Assembly (NCBI GenBank): GCA_910591455.2
Contig: OU342809.1
Span: 21,570,349 to 21,634,348 of the forward strand
DNA length: 64,000 nt
Reading direction: 5' to 3'
From: Pholis gunnellus
Taxonomy: Eukaryota > Chordata > Actinopteri > Perciformes > Pholidae
Numbering within the stretch: position 1 is the first letter of the stretch; each line of letters starts with the position of its first letter. Positions 1 through 13,361 of the stretch are shown one piece after another. The notes beneath the pieces are model-generated. The model did no database searches. It was not told the origin of the DNA and saw only the letters and a list, made by a program, of their open reading frames with translations. The position numbers and the translations under genes were made by a program.

Positions 1-398
1 TTTAGAAAGGTTGCGGTCTCAGTTGAGATGGGTGAAATCGTTCCATATCGGTGGTTTTCCTGCTGTCTGGATCTGTCATCATCTAGTTCAAGCTTTAACG
101 TCTCATTCATCAGTAGGACTACCTTTTTGGACTAGGTAGTACACCACACGTGTATTTACTACATTGACACATCCGTGTGATATGTGATCCAACTCTTTGT
201 ATCTTATGCTATTGTACAAATAAAAGCTTCATGAAACATGAGGTAAAAGTCTGACTGTGTGTTTGTGGGATTATGGTTTTGCTTTACGCTGAGCTACTCA
301 AATAATTTGGGTTAGAGTAATCCTGAAAATAGATTTCATTTGGCACTGGTGTTCTGTTGTGGAGTACTGGAGTGGCCTGCCGTACTTAAAGGTGCAGC
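1..398 (+). other. Left edge: possible 3' UTR end of an upstream plus-strand gene
   Basis: No convincing coding sequence is visible. An AATAAA polyadenylation hexamer lies at 219-224, so a plus-strand transcript from outside the window may end near position 240. In other vertebrates the gene next to AARS1 on this side lies in this position, but nothing here identifies it. Confidence 0.3.
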
Positions 399-470
399 GT
401 GTGGGATTTGGCGTCATCAAGCAGATTGCAACGTCATGGCGGCCGGCTCTGTGAAGAGGGAACTAGGACA
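385..470. repeat. Fragment resembling a common teleost dispersed repeat
   Basis: The stretch beginning with the words taaaggtgcagcgtgtggga resembles a short dispersed repeat seen many times in fish genomes. This is recognition from memory, and no boundaries or target duplications are visible here. A repeat-library search would settle it. Confidence 0.25.
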
Positions 471-869
471 ACTATTTTTCAGGTGATTATACACAAAAGA
501 AAACCTACTTATTGTAATGCATTCCTTCCAATAGTGAAGAAAGATGAAATATTTCCATGTTATGCGACTTTAAACTTCTTCTGCAATGCGCTTCAAAGAG
601 ACACATATTTAACTTTTCACTACCTTACATTTGGTTTCACAGCTTTATTTGCTTCAGATGATTTTGCACATGAAACTTGATCAGTTCACACATCTAATAT
701 TTCATTGAAAGGTATGATTGTTTCGGTTCACTTTCTGTTATCATCCTAAATGCTCTAAAAACACCAGCGTAAGCTTCCTGTCCCGCACTAAATGACTGCC
801 AGGTAAACACCACGGGGCGTCAAGATACAAACCAGTTTGTTTTCCTCAGGAAGTGAAGACTAAATCCAG

Positions 870-1924
870 ACAACACGCAGTGGATATTGGATTTATTGTA
901 AATCGGCAACTACTTGCTGTCAAGTTCAACCGATCAATGGTGATAAACCGTGTCCGTGTTGTATATACAGCTTGTTTCCACTCCCCCCAAGTGGCCAAAC
1001 ATGTTATTGCAGGTTAAGAATAATGAACAAATCTGAACCTGTCGAACAACGCACGCAATATTCACTCTCTTTAAACCAACAGTGTTCATAATAGATGCTT
1101 CTACAACATACAAATACATTTACACCTCAGTGCTTTTTGCTCAGTGATCCACAACAAAACGATCCATCAAACCTCGAGTCTGCATTTTCCTCCCTGAGAT
1201 GTGTCACCAGTACAAACATATCACACGTTTGAAAGAAGCAAAGTAGACAGCGGTCGTATTTATTCCATCCTCATAACGTGACACATCCGACATGGAACAG
1301 CTACAATGATAAAAGACATCAACATTCTGCATTCAATCGATATTAAACGTCAGCAAATGAAGTTACACAGATTAATTATTGGACACGTTCATTTTATACA
1401 GTTAATTATTTTTGCTAAATTAAACCCGTTGACTTCTAATATGTCAGATAATGGCTTGTTATTTGAAAAGCAAGATACAGCTAGTGCGCGTTTAAGTCAA
1501 GTCCAACCAATCACAGGAGAGAACTCTGGCTTTTGCTCACTCTGATGGACGGAGCCATTAGTTTTAGCCGCTTCATCTGAGCTGTGCAGTGCTGCCCGGA
1601 GGCTAAATCGATCAAAAGCACATGTTTCCCTCCGTCACAAACATGCAATAGTGCAGTGGACGCACTGGAGTAAGATTTCTCAAATGATCGGCTGCCCTCT
1701 TTCACTTAACTGCAGCAGAGGATCTTCCACGGAGATGAATCAGAGTGTTAATAAATAAATGAGCGGCTCGGTTACTGCTGGTCATCCGTCAACATAGTGA
1801 GCAAGAAACCCGGGAGCTTTGTTTGTTTTTCTAATATTTTGTGACCCAAGGGGAGAAGAGAAGAGGAGAGGAAATGGACAAAGGAAAAAAGGACTCCTCC
1901 TCCCACACTGACATCTCACTGCTC
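870..1924 (-). other. Presumed 3' UTR of AARS1
   Basis: The stretch downstream of the AARS1 stop on the minus strand has no coding exon. Minus-strand AATAAA hexamers lie at 1259-1264 and 892-897, so the message probably ends near 1240 or 875. Short open frames here are not conserved-looking and are left out. Confidence 0.45.
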
Positions 1925-4900
1925 TTAGTTCTCCCCCAGTTTAAGCTGTGCAAACTGGTTGGCCATCTGCAGCGCCTCCTGCAGACACTGAGTGTTCTTG
2001 CCGGTGGCCTGGGCCGACATGTCCTTGCCGCCTCCCTTGCCGTCCAGCAGGGTGCACAGCTCCTGAACCCACTCGCTGGCCTTCAGACCTCGCTTGGCCA
2101 CATCCTGGGGAGATGAAGGGCGATCAGGGTTTAAATCTGTTTATAAAAACGTGGCGCGGAATTGCTGCCGGCGCACAGTTTGACTGAATGAATGACCGCG
2201 TTACCTGTGGGACTTGACACAGGCAGGTGATCTTGCCGGCGTCGGGGTCTACGGTGAAGAGCATGGCGGCGGTCTGAGGAGACTGCGACTTCAGCAGCTT
2301 CAGTGACTCGTTGAGAGCCTGAGAGAGGATGAGGAGAGAAACAAGTGAGCGGGAAGGAGGGAAAGAGTAGAAACAGTGAGGGAAGAAGCCGTCTCCTACT
2401 TAGCACTATGGGTGTGTCACGGTCAGATAGCACAATGTGATAAAATATGAGACTGGCTGGGAAAATGTGCAATACTGCAGAGATAAAGTAGATTTTATGC
2501 GGTTTGTACTCTTCATGTAGTTTTGTATGGGACGCTGATGAAGTTTTGGGGTTTGGATTATAAATCTCCGCTTATATGAGCATGTATTCAGAGAACAGAA
2601 AAAAATGTAAATGCATAATTTCAGTCCTTCTTTCAATACGATCTCGGCTCTCACCTTAGCTGAGGCTCCGGTCTCCATCTCCATGACAAGCAGCGCTTGG
2701 TTCGGGCTGCTCTCTATCACCTCCTTGGTCTTCTCCAGGACTCTCTTCTGGATGTCAGCCTTGTAGTTGCGGTCCAAGTCGTCCATGGTCTTCTTCAGGC
2801 CCTTTAGGGATTCCCTCATCTCGTCCTTCTTCCACTGGGAGATCACTGCTGTGCCGATCAACTGCAGGGAGGACGGACATGTTGGCACCACAGCACAGGG
2901 AGTCGCTGAGTCTTTGAAGCGCGAAATAAGAAAAAAAAGCCATTTACCTCCGTCATGTCGGCGATGTCTTTCTGAACGTCCTTGTTCGGGGCCGCCTGCT
3001 GCTTCACCTTGTCTCCCAGCTCGGACAAAGACTGGAGCAGGGAATCGGCTTTCCTCTGGGCCTGATGAATGCGAGTGAGACACGAGAAACAAGCTTCACT
3101 AAAGTTTCATTACTGCCCTTTTTTTCGACATGTCGTCTCCCTCAGTCGGAGACACATTTTCATTTCCTTTGAGATGGAAACATACGCTGTATAAAAATGT
3201 AGTTTCTTCAAAATGTTAGCGAAACGCTTTTCTGGGGATGAGCATAATGCTGGCAGCAAGCGCATGAGTGTGTGTGCATATGTGTGTGTGTGTGTGTGTT
3301 AATGCTGACCTTCTGGGCCTCTGTTCCCGTCACAGCAACAATGCGGCGGATGCCCTTAGCGATGGCCTCCTCTGAGACGATGACGAACGGCGCGGCGTGA
3401 CCAGAGTTCTGCAGATGGCTGCGCATAACAGAAACCAACAGCACATTACCAAAAGCATTGAAGGAGGAGAGAAAACATTACAGAACAGCAGCAGCAGGAA
3501 CAAAGGGGTTCTTTAAAGTGGCTGCGGATTAGAACGACATCGGGACAGTTTACTAAAGTGGAACCACCTCAATGCACACACACAAGGGTCAGTTTCAACA
3601 CCTACGCACATGAAATACAGCTTGGAAATCACTTTTGACGCAGACGGCAATCAAATCAAATGGAAAGTCTCGCAATAATCTATGCGAGAGCTGGGGCGTC
3701 TTGTCTTTCGGCTGGATTTTACAGCCCGGAGCGGACACTGTAAAAGTCAGTCGAGCGAGGCTAATCGCTGAATGGAGCCGTGCTAAAATGTCCTGGGCCT
3801 CATCGGCACACGGACGCTTCACCGGAAAGACTCACAAATCCAATTCATGGGTTTCCACTTTACACACTGGGCACGTCTGACACTTTGGGAAAACTGTTGG
3901 TGCAGACATCGATTCAGAGACGACTCTTCGTCTCCGGGTTGATGTGAGAACATGACCAGTGATGACCAGCGACCCTTGCGTTCATGATGACGCCTCATCA
4001 TTATGTGTGACGTGACACAGTTTTGGGGCACGTGAACACGGCACTCAAACTAGTTCTGTTTTGCTACGCTTTATTCTCCAACACAATAGAATTACAGCTC
4101 ATCAAGGAGGAAACTCTTAAATTACAGTTAGAGAAACATTGTTGATTTAGTCTTTGCTTAAGCTAGCCGTGGCTATCTCACCAGCTAGCTTTTCTTAGCT
4201 CCCTTGTTTTAGTGCAGTGAGTGCAACAGCGTCTCATAGGATGAACAACATATGTCATGGAAATGTAACGGCCTAACACTGATACGTTCTTAAATACGTG
4301 CGATGCTACCATTATCTTTAGGAATTGTCTTTTCAGAAACATGGTCCTCTCGGATTCACAGCTGAGACTGGAAACAGGATGTAGGAATTTCACTGTTTAA
4401 CGTCCCACATATATGAACATGTATGTGGCAAAATTTGTTCTCTTTTTAAAAAAAATAAACCTTTATATGCAAACCAACTCCTTATCTGACATTGGGGATT
4501 TAAAAGGCTGAATTCTTGATGACAAGTTCTAAACACATTCTTTAAATTAATTGTTTTTTCCGCTTAATTTAACTTTTTTCAGTTAAGCGGACTACGGTGC
4601 TGGTTTACATTCCTCGTCGCAAGTCAGCGGACATGAAAAATGGAACAAAGCATCGACACTCACGTTCCCCCGCAAAACTCGATGGAGGTGAGAGAACCGG
4701 CGGTGCTCTCGGGCTTCTCCAGCAGCTCCTCGACGGGGATGCCGATGGACACGACTCGGACGGGGTCGGGGTAGGTCTCATCGAACACGGCGCGCAGGCC
4801 CTGAATGGCCTTGGCCTTTGCTAGCGGGGCATCCATGGCATACACCGGCTGGAGAGAGAGCAAAGCGCGGGAGGGAAAACACCGTCAGCTGATGATTTGG

Positions 4901-7900
4901 ATGGAGTCAATATTAATATGCATTAAAAGGAAACTTTAAATCAGGAATATTTGATTATCTCTTCATACAAAACCTTGAGCTAGCATCGCCACCTCCATCA
5001 AAATCATTATCTTAAAAAAAAAAAGGAACTACAATCTGCTGTGTGGTTGGTTTTTCATGCTTATTCTCCCGCTGACCTTTGCTTCTTTTATCATGGCACA
5101 AGCAATCTCCTCAGTGCGGCGGACCTCCCCCGTGCTCAGGGCACCTTTAGCAGTGAAGTCAAACCGCAGGCGGTCGGGGGCCACCAGGGAGCCCCTCTGG
5201 TCTGCCTCCCCCAAAACCCCCCGCAGGGCGAAGTTCAAGATGTGCGTGGCGGTGTGGTTGCTCATGATGGGCCTGCGACGTGCCTGGAGAGACAGTGTGA
5301 ACAGATACTTGGATTAAATCACAGCTTCACTTAGAGGCAATAAAAACAGACAGAGTGGAGGGAAGAGGTCCTAAACTGATTTTCAATATCATGTATGTAA
5401 CTTGATTCTATGGTTAAGACATTTGACTGCACGTGTTCTCACCTCATCTACGCGTAATGTAACGCGGTCTCCAACCTTCAGAACGCCATAGACCGTCCCC
5501 AGATGGAGAACGTAGCCTCCTCGAACCTGCGTGTTCTTCACCGTGAACTCCATCCGCTGCGTTGACGGGGAAGAAAAGACAGAATGAATGGACGGGTTGT
5601 TGTTCTGCAGAAAACCCTGCAAGTTTAGTTAGAGCGCTGGTGTGTTGTGTGTATTTTGTTTGAGCATTTTCTTTTTTAAACTTCAAAAGGACAATAGATG
5701 AAAGAAAAGAAATTATTCTCATCTAACAGAGGGACTTTTTGCCTGCAGGCATTATTTCATCTCTTCTCTCTTTAGAATTTCTTTTTAACACCAACTAAGT
5801 GATGGTGTCATTTCTCAAGTTAACAAATTCAGCAGAACCCTGGGTATTTGACCACTGTGTCGTTTGGTAAAATACTCTAATGACTCTTTTTTTTATCCTG
5901 ATGATGCTTTTACAAAAACACTCTCAAAACAGCATCAGCGGAGCTTCGTGCCGAGAAGCACCCGTCTCCACTTTTTCGTCATAGCTTCCTTGATTTGCGT
6001 GTCACTTACGTCCCCTGTGCTGTCGTCCTCTCGAACCATGTAGCCCTCGTCGAACGTCTGCCCGCCCTGCTCGGCGTAGAAGGACGTCTGGTCGAGCAGC
6101 ACGCCGCACTCCTGACCCGTGGTCACGCTGTCGCAGAAGGCGCGGTCGCAACGCAGGGCCAGCACCGTGGCCGAGGGCTGATCGAACTCTACAGACACGC
6201 AGACGGGGTGAGGGAGTTAGTGCGCGGATGTCCTGAAAACACAGTGGACTTAAAAGTCTGCATGGTGAGCGTGCGGATCACTGACTGTAGTTGCCGGTTT
6301 CCTCGGAGGTGTATTTGTATTTGGAGGAGTCGTCTGTGGGGAGGGTGTTCTTGTTTCTCAGCTCCTCGATGGCGTAGATGTCCAACATGATGTGGTCCAC
6401 GTCCCCTGCGCCCTTGCCCTGGGACTTTAACTGCACGGGAACACATGCCCAGCTTAGTGGATTTAGGAACCTCTCAATTAATGACACATTCATTGACAAA
6501 CTGACAATATTACTGCATAAATAAAGCAACCGATAGTGGTTTTCTTTAGTGGCAGTATGTATCAAGACAGATAGTTCATTGATGTGTTGTAGAGCAGACC
6601 GAGGCTACAGTCGTAAATAAGAGGGCTTATTTAAAAACAGCAGGTGCACAGCTGCTGATTCTGACTTACAGTGCGATGCTGGAGAGCGCTGACACAAGGC
6701 AAAATGCTGTTCCCACAGGAGTGGAAACAAAACACTGCTCAGTGGCGTTTCCCCTCGCAGAGCAGTCAAGGACAACACAAACAGTAAGAAAGTGTCCTTC
6801 CCCTCTCCCTCCATCTCCTCACCTGTGCGGCCTTCTTCTCCTCCTCGAAGGCAGCGACGTCCACCGCCATGCCTTTCTCCTCTGCGATGAGGGAGGTCAG
6901 GTCCAGGGGGAAGCCGTATGTGTCATACAACAGCCATGCTGTGTCACCTGGACGCAGAGAGGGGGTAAACAAAAAGAAAAAGAAAAAGCTGCTTGATATG
7001 TCTGTCGGAAGCAGTAATGCTCAAAAGACTCCTCGAGTCAAAACAGAAAACCAATTTCATCCAAATGCAGTCATCACGTCATCAATCAGGGAGCGGTTCG
7101 ATGCAAAGAGCAACCTGTTCAAATGAAATGTTTTAAAACCCTTCCAACACACGATATCCAACAGCAAACCTAAACTCTTTCCCCGTGTGCACGTGCAAGC
7201 GGCAAAGCTTCCCTTCATCTGCGTCTCACCTGGAATGGTCTTGCTGTCTCCCAGACTCATGATCTTCCTATCAAGGATACGGCGCCCCCTGCTGAGGGTT
7301 TTGAGGAACTGCTCCTCCTCCTCGTTAATGATGTCCTTCAACACTTCTGGGTCTTTCTTCAGCTCCGGGAAGGCATTGCCCTGGAGGTGTGAGAGTGAAA
7401 GGAGATGGGGACACGAGAGTGGGTCACCTCAGTCCTGACAATTGTGCTGCTATAACGCATAAAGTCGGTGGGTATCATTTTATATACAAGTAGTGCCAGG
7501 AGACATATCTGTGCTAACCCTTTGTCCACTTTAACAGTTCATTAAACGAGGAAACACTTGCTGAGGCCATTACCAGACAAAAAAATAAAACGTTGTACTC
7601 ACCAGGGATTCGACCACCACATCCACCAGAGTGGCAAAAAAGCCTCTCTGAGCTCCCAGCTTCTCGTGAGAGTAACGGACGGCGCGACGCAGGATCCTCC
7701 GCAACACGTAGCTGAGCATGACGGAAACAGCGAAACATTACAATGACGTGTGAAAAAAACGCTGCATTTAAAGCCACGCCGTCTGAAATATATCATCTGT
7801 AATCACAAACTACAGGACACTCCAATGTCTCACCCTCTTCCTGTGTTGTCAGGCCGGCCGCCATCCGATAGGGCGATGGTGATGGTGCGGGCGTGGTCGG

Positions 7901-9793
7901 CCAGCACGCGGTAGGCCATGTCAATACCGTCAGAATCCTCGGCACCCACTTTACCGGTGTACGGTCGAGCGCCTGTACCCTGAAACAAAACACACAAGAA
8001 ATCTGTCTGTCCAGCAGCAAGCAAAAACACAACTCTCCAGAAGAGTTCGGTCCCACTGATGAACACACATTGTGTGTGTGTGGTGTCAAAACAATGGGAG
8101 CAGGTTAGAAATACGCTACTGTGTGGATTATTTTTGGTCAGTGTAAACATGAATGCCTGTGGGGTATTTGCTTGGAGTTCCTGTTACTTTCAGGCTTGTA
8201 TGGTCAAATGTGTAAGTCTGTTTGCTTCTGTAGTAATATGCCTGTGACCAACAGCGTCTCTCAAGATTTATAAAGCTTCTCTGCACTCTCAGCAGCCCTA
8301 TACTATCATTATAAACTCAGAAAACAGCATGAAACGTTGTACTTAAATAGTGCAAAGCCTTGAAATATGAAAATGTCTCCCATTGTAAGAAAATGTTTTT
8401 TAAAAAGCGTAATATTTTTCAAAAGTACACCAGTAGAAACAAGTAGTTGAAGATGAAGAATAATCTGGATCACAATAGTGTGCGTGCTGCTGAATTTAGC
8501 ATTCACACACCTGACAGGTGAGATGTTTCTGCACTTGCGTTTCAGTACCTTCTGAATGGCTTCAAAGTACGGGACGAAGAGGTCAGTGTCGTAGTTGGAC
8601 ATCTTGTTCTGCAGCACGGACACCAGGCGCTCCAGGCCCATCCCTGTGTCGATGCTCTTCTTGGGCAGGGGCTTCAGCTCGGTCTCTGACTCTCTGCGCG
8701 GGGTCGACCGAGATGCAAGCGTTAAAAACACAGAGTCACTGAGTAAGCACTTTTGACAAGGCCGCCTCATAGTGGGAGAGCACGCAGTTATTAAGGATCG
8801 TGCAGTTTTGTTCAGTTCACTTATGATTCAGTAGTTGCTCTGCATATTGTACAAAACAGATGACAATAAAACAAAAAGGTGTGTCCAACAACACCTGATC
8901 TAAATTTAGGATTGGGTTTGGTTAGGTGTGTTGCTCGTCACAAAGCTTGTGATCAGTTGAACTCTTCATATAACTCACTGAACTGGTTAGCAGCCTCGAG
9001 TGAACCGGACAGCCGTGAGGCGTTAAGACGGGAGGTGTAAGCAAACGCAATTCAACATTTATCCCACAAGGCATCAAAACTAATGGTGTTTTATTTTAGA
9101 ACAACTGTAAGTAATCTAGGTGCTGATGTGTGATTAATTGCACCAGTTTGACCAGAAAACCTCTGAACAATGCAGCCTGAAAAAAAGCAATGAGCCCACT
9201 TTTCATTCTGAAAGGTTCAGGAAAAATAAAGAAAAAAGAAGTGATGCACACGGACGATTGCCCGCATGACTCGAGAATAGATAAGACACAATAACAAAAC
9301 AGGCCGGATATAGTGAAACGTAAAAAAGAAAGTGTTTTATTTCTCTGTCCTCACCATAATGTTGTCAGACACTTATAATAACATTCTGAGCCTGTCAGTG
9401 GCAAAAACTAGCATTTTTAGTGGACATTCTGTGATCTGTGTGTGTGTGTGTGTGTGTGTGTTTCCCTCTGTTACCTGTTGAACTGGATGAACACCAGGTT
9501 CCAGATCTCCAGGACATTGGGATCGTCCATGTTCACCAGGTGAGAGGCGTCCCTCCCTCCGATGCGGTCGTAGTGGATCTCACTGCAGGGGCCGCAGGGC
9601 CCGGTGTCCCCCATCTCCCAGAAGTTGTCCTTCATACTGCCCGGCAGGATGCGAGCCTCATCCATCCTGAGAGGAACACAGTGAGCAGAGAGAGGGGAGG
9701 TAAATCAATTCTGTTAATTGGTAAAAAAAAAAAAAAGCTGTTGTGTGACAATTAGGACCTGTACAATGTGGAAAAGTCAAATACTTTTTTTTT

Positions 9794-9844
<51 letters not shown>

Positions 9845-11050
9845 TTAGGACATTTGAGTAACTGTCAGGACCAGTCTGAGGGCCAATATTTCCACCGTGT
9901 CCTCACAAACACAACAAAAAGAAATTAGACAATTAGAAATCAGAAAAAAAGCAAAGTAATAATAGTTCCCACACAGTGGGCGGGGATTATTAAAAGTAGC
10001 TCAAAGATGCCGTAAAGCAAACGCCTTCATCTGGTGCGTACACCGACACATCTCTAGTTCACAAGCTAGGCTCACCCCAGGTCGATCCAGATCTGTTTGC
10101 ACTCCAGGTCCGGCTCCAGGCCCGCGTCGGGGTGACCCCCGAAGTAGGTGACGTACAGACGGTCTATGGAAATACCGAACTCCTGGGTCAGCAGATCCAA
10201 GGCCATCTTACAGGCCAGGTGCTGCAGGGGCAGGTGGGAAGAGGCCGAATGAGCCGAGGGAGGAACGAGACGACAACGAGACAGAAAAGTTCAACAAGTG
10301 AAAGAACTGGTTCATATGATAATCATGATTCAAAATCAATTCTTGCACATGAAGCAAGTTCATTAACGGTTTCCCCTCGTCGAATCAGCCGTGTCGACGG
10401 CACAGAAAATTAATTTCTTTGCTGCGAAAAAGAAACTTGATGTGACTAAAAATAAAATCTAAGGGATCTGTAAGTTACGCGTTTAATAAAAAATGAAAAA
10501 CAAAAAACGTCTATATCGTGATGAAACATCAATATTGGTATCTGCCTCAAAATGCCAATGTCAGTCGTATCATTACCGTACGGTGGCTGAAAAGTATGAC
10601 AGCGTAGTACCTTAAAGTAGTCCCCGAAGGACCAGGACCCCAGCATCTCGAAGAAGGTGTGGTGGTAGACGTCTTTGCCCACATCGTCCAGGTCGTTGTG
10701 TTTGCCTCCTGCCCGGATACACTTCTGGGTGTTGGCGGCACGAGACAGCCTGGCCATAGGGTGGGACGGGTCGATGGTGTTGAGGAAGATGGGCTTGAAC
10801 TAAGACGAAGCGGCACAAAAAGCAAACTTGTGAGCCGTCGAGAATCTTGGAATTGCAGCAAAAAAAAGCAGTGGGTATAAAAAGAGGCGCGCGGGTGTTC
10901 GGTTACCTGGTTCATGCCAGCGTTGGCGAAAAGCAGCGTGGGGTCGTCCAGCGGGATGGTGGCCGACGAGTGGACGTACTTGTGCTCATGGCGGCGGAAG
11001 AAGTCGATGAACTTCTCGCGGATTTGAGCGGCACTCAAAGAGGAGTCCAT
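1925..11050 (-). CDS. aars1: Alanyl-tRNA synthetase, cytoplasmic (19 coding exons)
   Basis: Charges tRNA-Ala with alanine in the cytosol. Exons, in order of translation: 11050-10907, 10799-10611, 10221-10076, 9666-9475, 8693-8549, 7979-7834, 7711-7603, 7380-7230, 6947-6823, 6430-6286, 6188-6010, 5556-5443, 5283-5077, 4848-4664, 3418-3310, 3061-2948, 2861-2655, 2318-2205, 2104-1925. They sum to 2901 nt, giving 966 aa, against 968 for the human enzyme; all junctions are GT-AG and in phase. The class II core is at the N terminus (start MDSSLSAAQIREKF, the motif 2 region KCIRAGGKHNDLDDVGK with Arg77, then HHTFFEMLG). The editing domain carries the zinc-type motif His605-x3-His609 and Cys723-GGT-His727. 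The C-terminal C-Ala domain ends LKLGEN. One donor (6286/6285) was chosen because only GTCAGT keeps the frame. The introns hold GT microsatellites but no other gene. Confidence 0.97.
9796..9840. repeat. (GT)n microsatellite in an AARS1 intron
   Basis: About 22 GT units in a row lie in the intron between the AARS1 exons at 9475-9666 and 10076-10221. Shorter GT runs are at 3280-3299 and 9438-9460 in other AARS1 introns. Confidence 0.9.
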
Positions 11051-12753
11051 TCTGAATCAGCTGTCTGAACCAAAAAAAAAAATGCACAAAAAATGAATAG
11101 TGTATAATGTGAACGTGTTCCACAGTGACACCATGAACATATGTAAAGCAGCAGTAATCCAAACAGCGTGGTGAGAAGCTTGGAGATTCATCGAGGCCTG
11201 TGGTAAGGCGGCCGATATGACCAAACTTGTGTGAGATGATACAAATTGCCGATCATCGGGGATTTCTACATACCGCTTATACCACGATAGCTATCCCTGC
11301 AATATCTCTGGGTGTATTTGGCCACTGTGGGCAACTTTCCCGATAAATGAGCGAGGATGCTTTATAACAATACTGGGTTTTTACATGACTTTCGCATCAG
11401 TGTGATGAAGAACCTTGATCAGCTAGCCTGTTTAATATCCTGGATAGGCCACAGACATACACCTTAATTACATTATTGTAATTTCTCAGTTGCAAACTAT
11501 TATTTAATTTTACGCAGATGAGAACATGTTGGAGTCTTTATAGCTGTACAGTATTTGACAACAGTTGAACAGCAGCCCATAGAAGCAGTTGGCCTATTAG
11601 TTAAACGCTTATATCGGCTTACAACTATCCAATAGTGTGTTACAAACCGATATGTGTCCATATATATATGCTTAATATGTGGGTTAACATAAAGCAATAG
11701 GAGCAGCCGGTGAAGGGGTCAGGTCACCGAAAACTAAAGCCATTAAGGATTTCAAGGATCTGAATTCAATTGAAAATGTTTTTGGTCTTATAACCGAGCA
11801 CCATAGCTATACAGTATCAATGATGTCTATAATTAAAAAAGCCAGCACATTCCCATCAGTGGACTCATTCGTAAACAAGTTGGCAAAGGAAACCACACAG
11901 CCGGCTCTCTGGGGCCAGCGAGCAGACGGTAAACAGCCTCCGTCCCCATCCGGACGACCAAACCACCCCGCTGGCAACGAGGGGAAGTGGACACCTTGGG
12001 GTGATGGGACGGAAACTTTGGTCTCTGTGAAGAACAGACTGTTGGTGTATTGTAAAAAAAAAAATAAAAAAAATAATTGCTCCTTGTGATGAAGATGAGA
12101 CCTAACAAAGGACACATGGGAATGACAGCAAACAATAACAGGAGAATACAGTGACAACAGGGAAAGTCGTGCACTTTTAAGGATGAACACAATTTGTGTT
12201 GGTTCTCATCTGTAATCACGTGACTGACAAAGACCTCTGGTGGGTTTTAAGTTGTGAAGACAACATCTTTACGTCCACAGAGTTAAACTCCAGGTCAGTC
12301 AGTGGAGCAGCTCCGTGCTTCTCAGAAACGTAGTGACTGTCCATTGGGGAGGTCCACAAATGACTAAAATGAGTTGTATCCGCAGGTGTAACATGAAGTC
12401 TCGGGAGGATTAATTTCCTTTGACTAAAACAAGTTCCCCCGGGTAACCTTTGTACCTCCGCTGTAAACAAGTGCTTCAGAAATCGTTGCCACGAAATACT
12501 GCAAGTCATGCCACACGTCGTTCCTCTGAAACTGCTCCTAAAAGCCGTAATGCAGCATTATGTGACCGTCGGACGGTTGTAAACTGGCAGAGGCGAACTA
12601 GCTGACGTTAGCAATGGAAATGGTAGCCGGAGCCGGCTCCCTCTGCATATCCAGCCTCAGAGACAGATTTCAGCCCACAACTCTTAAGAGGAAATCTTCT
12701 TAAGCGAATGTCACGGTACACTGTAAATATTTTAAGCGAAGGTTAATACTCAC

Positions 12754-12840
12754 AGAGGTCGCAATTCTCGCAGAATGAATCGGTTACTGCTCCCTGACAC
12801 ACTGCTGTAGCCCACGCTGCTCGACCAGAAGGAAAGCAGA
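12754..12840 (-). other. Probable non-coding first exon of AARS1
   Basis: On the minus strand this stretch ends in a strong donor: GCGACCTCT followed by GTGAGTA at 12753. The first coding exon at 11050 is preceded by a matching acceptor (ctgattcag). An untranslated first exon is the usual AARS1 plan. The 5' limit is not visible from sequence alone. Confidence 0.5.
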
Positions 12841-13361
12841 GTCGGTGGACACGCCCATACCGGCCGCCCATTGGCCCGTCCGCACCGGCACGTTGGAAAG
12901 TGACGTTTTTATTGGACGAGCCTGCTTTCAATCTCAGCAGAGCCCGCCACATGAGTGGTACAAACTTCCTTGGTTTGGCTGATGCAATGGATCAGACATC
13001 GGTGTCGATGAGGGTGTCAATACATATTTTTGATCCGCTTAATAAAAATCTTAAAATGTCTTGTCAATGGTAGTCTTAAAATGTCTTGTCAATGATAGTT
13101 TCAGAGCGTTAGTTTGGGTGTTTATGTTCTGGCCAAGAATTGTGTAATAATTTGTGATTTTGTGACATAATAATGATAGTGAAATATCATTCATTGTTAT
13201 TGCAGCAGCACATTATATTTGTTTTTTTTATCGCTGATGTAGTTCCCTTCACTGCCACGCAATAGCGGAACCTTTATTCGACTTGCTGTGTTTCCTGGGG
13301 GACAGGATTTATGCCGGTCTTTTTCAGACGCTGCTCATTTTGAACCAAACATCCATGCGCC
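12841..13361. promoter_or_regulatory. Shared bidirectional promoter region AARS1 / EXOSC6
   Basis: About 0.5 kb separates the inferred AARS1 first exon from the EXOSC6 start codon in head-to-head orientation. The AARS1-proximal part is GC-rich and carries an inverted CCAAT box (CCCATTGG, near 12868). No TATA box is evident. Coordinated control of the two housekeeping genes is inference. Confidence 0.45.
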